From Kappaphycus alvarezii (taxonomy: Eukaryota > Rhodophyta > Florideophyceae > Gigartinales > Solieriaceae), in the NCBI GenBank assembly GCA_002205965.3, contig NADL03000001.1, positions 992,001 through 1,056,000 of the forward strand: a stretch of 64,000 nt of DNA, given 5' to 3'. The notes under the pieces were generated by a model. The model had not been told where the DNA came from and made no database searches. It saw nothing but the letters and a program-made list of their open reading frames with translations. The translations under genes and the position numbers were made by a program. Positions 59,682-64,000 of the stretch are shown here, piece by piece. The stretch's first letter is position 1. Every line of letters starts with the position of its first letter.

Positions 59682-60496
59682 GTGGGGCTCGACGCGTTGC
59701 TCGAAGACTTGAAAACCATCGTGAATGGTGGCGGAGAAGCGGGTGAGGAGAGACCGAGGTTGAGGCGAGTGATGTCCACGAGCGAAAGGTCAACGCAACA
59801 GATAGCAAATGCCAATGGATGCATTATTGCTGGGGACGATATTGCAAGATTGAAACCCGGGGTTTGGTTGAATGATGAAATTGTGAATGCGTACTTACGT
59901 TTGTTGGTGATGAGGACGCAGGAGAAGAGGGCGGTGATGGAGCAAGGAGACGGGAAGGAAAACGTGAAGAACAAAAAGGGCAGGAAGGGAGTGGATTTTC
60001 CCAAGATTCGGGTCCTAAAGTCGTTCTTCTACTCACATTTGGTACAGTTTAATCCCGCCAAAGGATATAGCGTGTAAATCTATACGAGAGTAAGATGAAG
60101 GATTCGGCGGTTTGGTGTGTCATCGTATAATCTGTTGTTGATCCTGATTAACCAGCAGAACACAGGGACTTAAGGGTGGTGAACTGTAAGGAAAAGACTG
60201 TGGTGCATCTAGACTCGATGGGGAACGGCGGATCGGGAAAGGTGCGCGAAAATTTGTTTACGTGGGTGCGAGATAAGGCGGCGGGTAAGAAGGACCGGTT
60301 CGTACTGGGTGATTGTACTATGGTTCCGCGACCAGATGCACCCAGGCAGCAAAACTCGGATGACTGTGGGGTGTTCGCATGCAAATTTGCGGATCGTTTG
60401 GCGCTAGGTTGGATGAAATTTACGTTTGACCAGTGGCAGATGGATTACTTCCGAAGTCGAATTTCGCATGAGTTGTTAATGAGAAGAGCGGCGTAG
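59682..60496 (+). CDS. Ulp1/SENP-type SUMO protease (C48), frame-broken in mid-domain
   Basis: A cysteine protease that would remove SUMO from proteins or process its precursor. N-terminal part: PGVWLNDEIVNAYLRLLV then IRVLKSFFYSHLVQFNPAKG, the usual substrate-binding start of the C48 domain. Second part: catalytic His at 60161-60163, Asp in VVHLDSMG (60212-60214), Gln in PRQQNSDDCGVFACKFAD and the Cys nucleophile at 60365-60367. The domain ends ISHELLMRRAA with a stop at 60494-60496. Trp normally after the His is Arg here. Between 60077 and 60120 the first frame has two stops, and one C too few near 60160 shifts the frame before the His, so either a short intron, decay or consensus error breaks the gene. 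The true start is unclear: a stop lies just before 59682 and no ATG is in frame there. Confidence 0.78.
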
Positions 60497-61870
60497 GGAA
60501 CGCTATTTGGATACTTGTGGCAGCAACGAGTTGCTTAGGTTCTCTGGGTTTTATTCGTCTCGGGTGCTTCAAGGTGGCGAAGTGCGGTAGAAAGTCAACT
60601 GGGCAATGAGATTCATCAGTCGATGCTAACTTTATTGTTGAATGGAGATCGAAAGAGGCACGTGATACTTGGATGCAGGTAGTTGAACTGATATTGAAAC
60701 AAGATAACCGGATCGCTGTGGTGAAAGGGAGAAATTTGGGGCTGTTTTACTCCGGGAAAGACTTGGGCTAATACTCGATGAGGTAAAACGTTTATGGCTA
60801 TGGTGAAGGATCTGGACAACGAACGTATACCACAGAAGACTATGGCAACATTTCAAAAGTAAATGAAAACCCATCGAAAATCTACCAGAACGTCGACGGG
60901 AGTCCAGTTAGTAGACACGCGGCGTTGGATATTACCGCCATCGCCGAGTTTCGCTGAAGAATTATGCCTCGATCTATGGTGAAAGTGCCGTGTATCGCGT
61001 TTACCGATGTTCGAATCTCTCTATTTGCGTCAGTTCGGTGTAATTGTGACCATTCATTTGCTTTATTATCAGGGACACGGTGACAAGTATTCCTCCCCTA
61101 CATAACACCATTAAGTGCGATACCGAACAATGCTCCGGCAGTTCCGCGGCCAAAATAGTCATCTTCAAGTCTCTGTGGAGAAAATTATTTCAGAAGCACT
61201 AGCTGAGGTGAAAACGTCCAATTGTTACACTGTCACTCTACTTCCAGTAAATTTTATGTCATATCTGGATATTTTCACTGGTAGCGCTTCTATTGTTATA
61301 AGCTGCTTTTTCGCAAAATAACGTGAATACTAATTTATAAGGTATACTAATTTATAAGGCATAGTGTGAGTGGGACGCTCAGTCGCGCAGAAACGTGGAG
61401 GCTGTGATGAAAAGCTTAATGACAGTCCTGCAGCTGTAGGCACGTAGACGTGCAAGGTACGTTGAAAGACCTCAGGCCTTGAGTCAACCCTTGAGTGCCG
61501 CTATGCTAGCGGCACTTAAGGTTACTTTGTCACGTTGCAAGAAGTCCAGACGTCTGCTGCCAAATGGAGTGCAGGTGACGGGCTGGAGAAGTGTAACTGA
61601 GGACTATAATTCCTGCCTAAATTGGGAAAGAAGATGACACTAGCGACGGAGGGCTACAGTACTGCTATTAGCCTTTCGTGCGTCGACAGATAGAGAGGAA
61701 GCAGCCCATGAGATGATGCACTCAAAGTACGACTCACTTCATAGACTATCATGCTCCGGAGACAGGTCGACATCCCTTTACATAACAAATCGGGACCACT
61801 CTGATGAACGAAATACCATGACACGATGGACCGGTATGGTGACCAAGCTGCCGGCTGCATTCCGGCTTTG
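60497..61870. other. Spacer with one stem-loop
   Basis: No gene. A 10-bp stem with a 3-base loop lies at about 61494-61516 (AGTGCCGCTA-TGC-TAGCGGCACT). Small frames only. Confidence 0.45.
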
Positions 61871-61884
61871 GAATAAGTCATAGG

Positions 61885-62400
61885 CACAAAACGTTCGAAA
61901 CATGCTTGCACGCCACCTGTTCCGAGCGGGAGGCCTCGGAACCCAGATAGAGGCTTCCCTTCTTGTACCTGATACATCTCTACGTCCTGCTGACCTTTTT
62001 GATCAACTCCCTACACCCTCACTAGGGGTTGCTCCTTCCCTTCCTATTACATTCGACGTCACAGTCAGGAGCCCGTGAAATCCTTGCGTAATACGCCGCG
62101 CTACAATAGCTGTCAGCCCCGCAGCGTAATATTGCCGACGGTTACAAGCTAAACGCTCACGCTCGACATTCACGCAACGCTGTTAACTTACTGTCTTCCG
62201 CCTCACAATCCCCTCGAGTGTAGCACTTTGTCCCGCTAGCGTTTGACACTCTCGGCGAAATTTCTACCCGAACCGCTTAAATACTGAAAGAACACACCAA
62301 TCTTATCTCTCGTAGATCCGGGTCTAACCCTGCAACCATCCTGGGCGACGTCGGAAACAGGGTTAAATCAGTGTAATATTGCTTAGATAAGGGTATTGCC
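61885..62400 (+). pseudogene. LINE C-terminal restriction-like endonuclease fragment
   Basis: The best preserved nuclease block of the LINE group in this window. One frame (about 61890-62080) reads VRNMLARHLFRAGGLGTQIE, then SLRPADLFDQLPTPSLG and LPITFDVTVRSP, giving the E...RPAD...DVTV pattern of a PD-(D/E)XK nuclease. A stop follows, and the final FDTLGEIST-type block lies in other frames up to about 62400. No RT is seen upstream. It belongs to the same broad family as the fragments at 9.2, 18.6 and 40.5 kb but is not identical to any. Confidence 0.65.
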
Positions 62401-63687
62401 AGCGGTATATATGAGGGTGGCTATCGCTGCGTTCTATACTACGTAAGTGCTCAGCCCTGAGCATATTGTATATACAAACGCCCCTCCACCTTTTCTCTTT
62501 CTGGATTACCAGGTCCACTGTATTCTACATTTACTTTAATAGCCTATCCTTAAACCATGATCTAAACTGACCCATAACCAGTCGACTCGTTATGACTTAA
62601 TTTAGCCGAAGTCTAGCCCATATGTATACTATATATATATATATATACATCAGGGCTACCGCAACTTGCCTTCGGGGTAACACCGCCTAGGCCTTTCCGT
62701 GGGTGTCCAATGCTCTGACAGTCAAATTCCGGGCCTCGTCAGTTAATAACTAGTAGTACCACAAAAGCGTCTGGATGCCGACCTTTGAAGTTGGAAATAG
62801 GGATATGCATGAATCTGCTTCTGGCAGAGGTCGCGAGAAAAGATTAATATTTTCTCTGTTGCTTGCAGCTGAGAGACGGGCGGATTAATAGTTCACCCCT
62901 CCTGGGGGATTTCGAGGCGGATTGATGAAAGGGGGACATAAGAATGTATCCCTCCGGTGCTTCTCATTACCCAGATGTACGTACAGTAAAGCACCCCAAA
63001 TTCCCTCTCGCCTTGATCGGCAGTTGGAGCTCCCGAAGTTCATCAAAGTCAGGGAATACCGTTTCCGGAGGACACCGTCGAACTATCGTTGAACGACGGC
63101 TTCCATAAACAGCTCGAGGGCCCGGACATGACGTTAAAATGCTGCTGTATGAAGTCCTCAGAACAGAGGGGGGCGTTAAGGACTACGCTATTTGCGTAGT
63201 ACGCACCGGAAGTTTCAAAAGATCTACTGTATCTGCATTTACCCAATTACTTATTCATAGGAGATCATTTCCCCAGGATTCAGCCTGCATTGCATCCTGA
63301 GGAGACGATCCCCGCTTGTTAACATTAACTTCCTGCGCCTAAACGAGTCGTTTACCACACTCAGTGCACGATACAGCGTGTTTCGAATTTTTGCCGACAA
63401 ACAAGCATATGTTTTCCATTGAATTTATGATGAATATGTCGTTATGTGTCAAGATACATGTTCAACCTGTACAACATACTGCACTGTACACCCGAAGACC
63501 AAGGCTTCCCATGCCATGGGATCCATAAATTTAGTGAACATTTAGCATTCCAAAAGGACGTACTCTCTTATGAATATTGTCAGAGAACAGGTTAAACATG
63601 ACATGTTTAATCGGTACTTTGTAAAGTTCGTAACATGTTGTTTCAAATTGTATCGCCGATAATCTATTTATTTTTGTTTTTTCTTGT
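62401..63687. other. Spacer, includes an AT dinucleotide run
   Basis: (AT)n-like run at about 62628-62648. A minus frame 63049-63246 without motif. Nothing else recognised. Confidence 0.4.
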
Positions 63688-63688
63688 T

Positions 63689-63740
63689 TATCCTATTATA
63701 TGAGACTCGCCTTGAAGTGCGAGTCTCACGTAATAGGATA
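63689..63740. repeat. Strong stem-loop, 22-base arms
   Basis: TATCCTATTATATGAGACTC with its continuation pairs with 63719-63740 at 20 of 22 positions around an 8-base loop (CTTGAAGT). It lies about 200 bases upstream of the copia-type primer-binding site, so it is probably in or at the edge of that LTR. Confidence 0.7.
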
Positions 63741-63943
63741 TGATGGATGATTCATACAATTGTATGTGATTATCAGATTAAGTCTAGAGGTGGACAAGCA
63801 ATGCATCATTGTATATTTACTGTGTGAGCTGTACGTGATCTACTGAGTTGGATCACATCAACATTAGTTGTTACGAATAGTATATAAGCTAATATAGACT
63901 AAGAACCAAAACAAAAAAAAGGAAGTTATAATCTATAATCTAA

Positions 63944-63958
63944 TGGTTATGGGCCCAG
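63944..63958 (+). promoter_or_regulatory. Primer-binding site complementary to the initiator tRNA-Met anticodon arm
   Basis: TGGTTATGGGCCCAG is the reverse complement of CTGGGCCCATAACCA, the anticodon stem and loop (CAT) of eukaryotic initiator tRNA-Met. Copia-type elements are known to use a cleaved half of this tRNA, with priming from the anticodon loop rather than from the tRNA 3' end. Confidence 0.7.
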
Positions 63959-63966
63959 AGAACGTC

Positions 63967-64000
63967 ATGAATAATATCAGTTATACCATCGAGAAATTGA
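63967..64000 (+). CDS. Copia-type gag, first 11 codons only
   Basis: ATG at 63967-63969, open to the window end: MNNISYTIEKL. Copia gag proteins commonly begin with a short stretch of this pattern (hydrophobic, then IEKL before an N-x-x-x-W segment). The place, 9 bases after the primer-binding site, agrees. Nothing of the rest is in the window. Confidence 0.5.
   Translation, partial: MNNISYTIEKL

Larger units (their letters stand above)
63741..64000 (+). mobile_element. 5' end of a copia-type LTR retrotransposon (cut by the window)
   Basis: The right end of the window has a likely LTR tail (TATATAAG-like box near 63881), then a primer-binding site at 63944-63958, then a gag start. The LTR's left edge is not determined. 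It may begin near the stem-loop at 63689 or further left. The internal part continues beyond the window. Confidence 0.6.

Overview
The window looks like nuclear DNA of a eukaryote with a small number of compact, apparently intron-poor genes lying in a large amount of decayed transposon sequence. My best guess is a multicellular red alga (florideophyte, Chondrus-like). This is an inference from short intron-poor genes, a PH plus AGC kinase, and the mix of Ty3, copia-type, endonuclease-bearing LINE, Harbinger-type, KDZ and PIF1-helicase sequences. Nothing here proves the species. I found no bacterial operons, rRNA, tRNA or CRISPR.

Layout. (1) 1-3390 is decayed sequence with a probable Ulp1-type protease remnant near 1.74-2.13 kb. 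(2) 3391-15227 is one old Ty3/gypsy LTR retrotransposon on the minus strand. Its two LTRs (TGTTA...TAACA) are flanked by the same 4 bases, AGCC. Its gag is joined directly to the end of reverse transcriptase by an internal deletion. It contains a plus-strand LINE (about 5.3-9.56 kb) with reverse transcriptase and a restriction-like endonuclease domain, and a decayed zinc-finger ORF. (3) 15.2-25.7 kb is mostly anonymous with several LINE fragments. (4) 25.7-33 kb holds the clearest host gene, a PH-domain AGC protein kinase on the minus strand, followed by very biased intergenic DNA (purine/pyrimidine tracts and palindromic TACAG/CTGTA pentamer arrays).

(5) 33.2-38.1 kb is a large inverted duplication: two arms of about 1.9 kb around a 1.0 kb spacer. 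Each arm carries one copy of a gene for a secreted cysteine-rich, then coiled-coil protein, and the copies are divergently transcribed. (6) 38.3-40.76 kb holds further LINE fragments. (7) 40.77-43.8 kb is AT-rich with a probable copia-type remnant. (8) 44.4-45.6 kb is a Harbinger/DDE_4-type transposase pseudogene. (9) 47.3-48.95 kb is a decayed PIF1-like helicase, and 52.1-53.9 kb a decayed KDZ-type transposase, both minus strand. (10) 58883-59414 is a small element with 31-bp terminal inverted repeats. (11) 59.68-60.50 kb is a Ulp1/SENP-type SUMO protease gene. (12) 61.88-62.4 kb is another LINE endonuclease-domain fragment. (13) The window ends at the 5' end of a copia-type retrotransposon, whose primer-binding site matches the anticodon arm of initiator tRNA-Met and is followed by the gag start.

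A theme runs through the window. Several otherwise well-conserved genes (kinase, secreted gene pair, DDE transposase, SUMO protease) are broken by single-base differences, mostly one base short in a homopolymer. Where two copies exist, each arm often has the base the other lacks. This could be decay, but it is also what homopolymer errors in an assembly look like. Frame breaks here should not be read as proof of pseudogenes.
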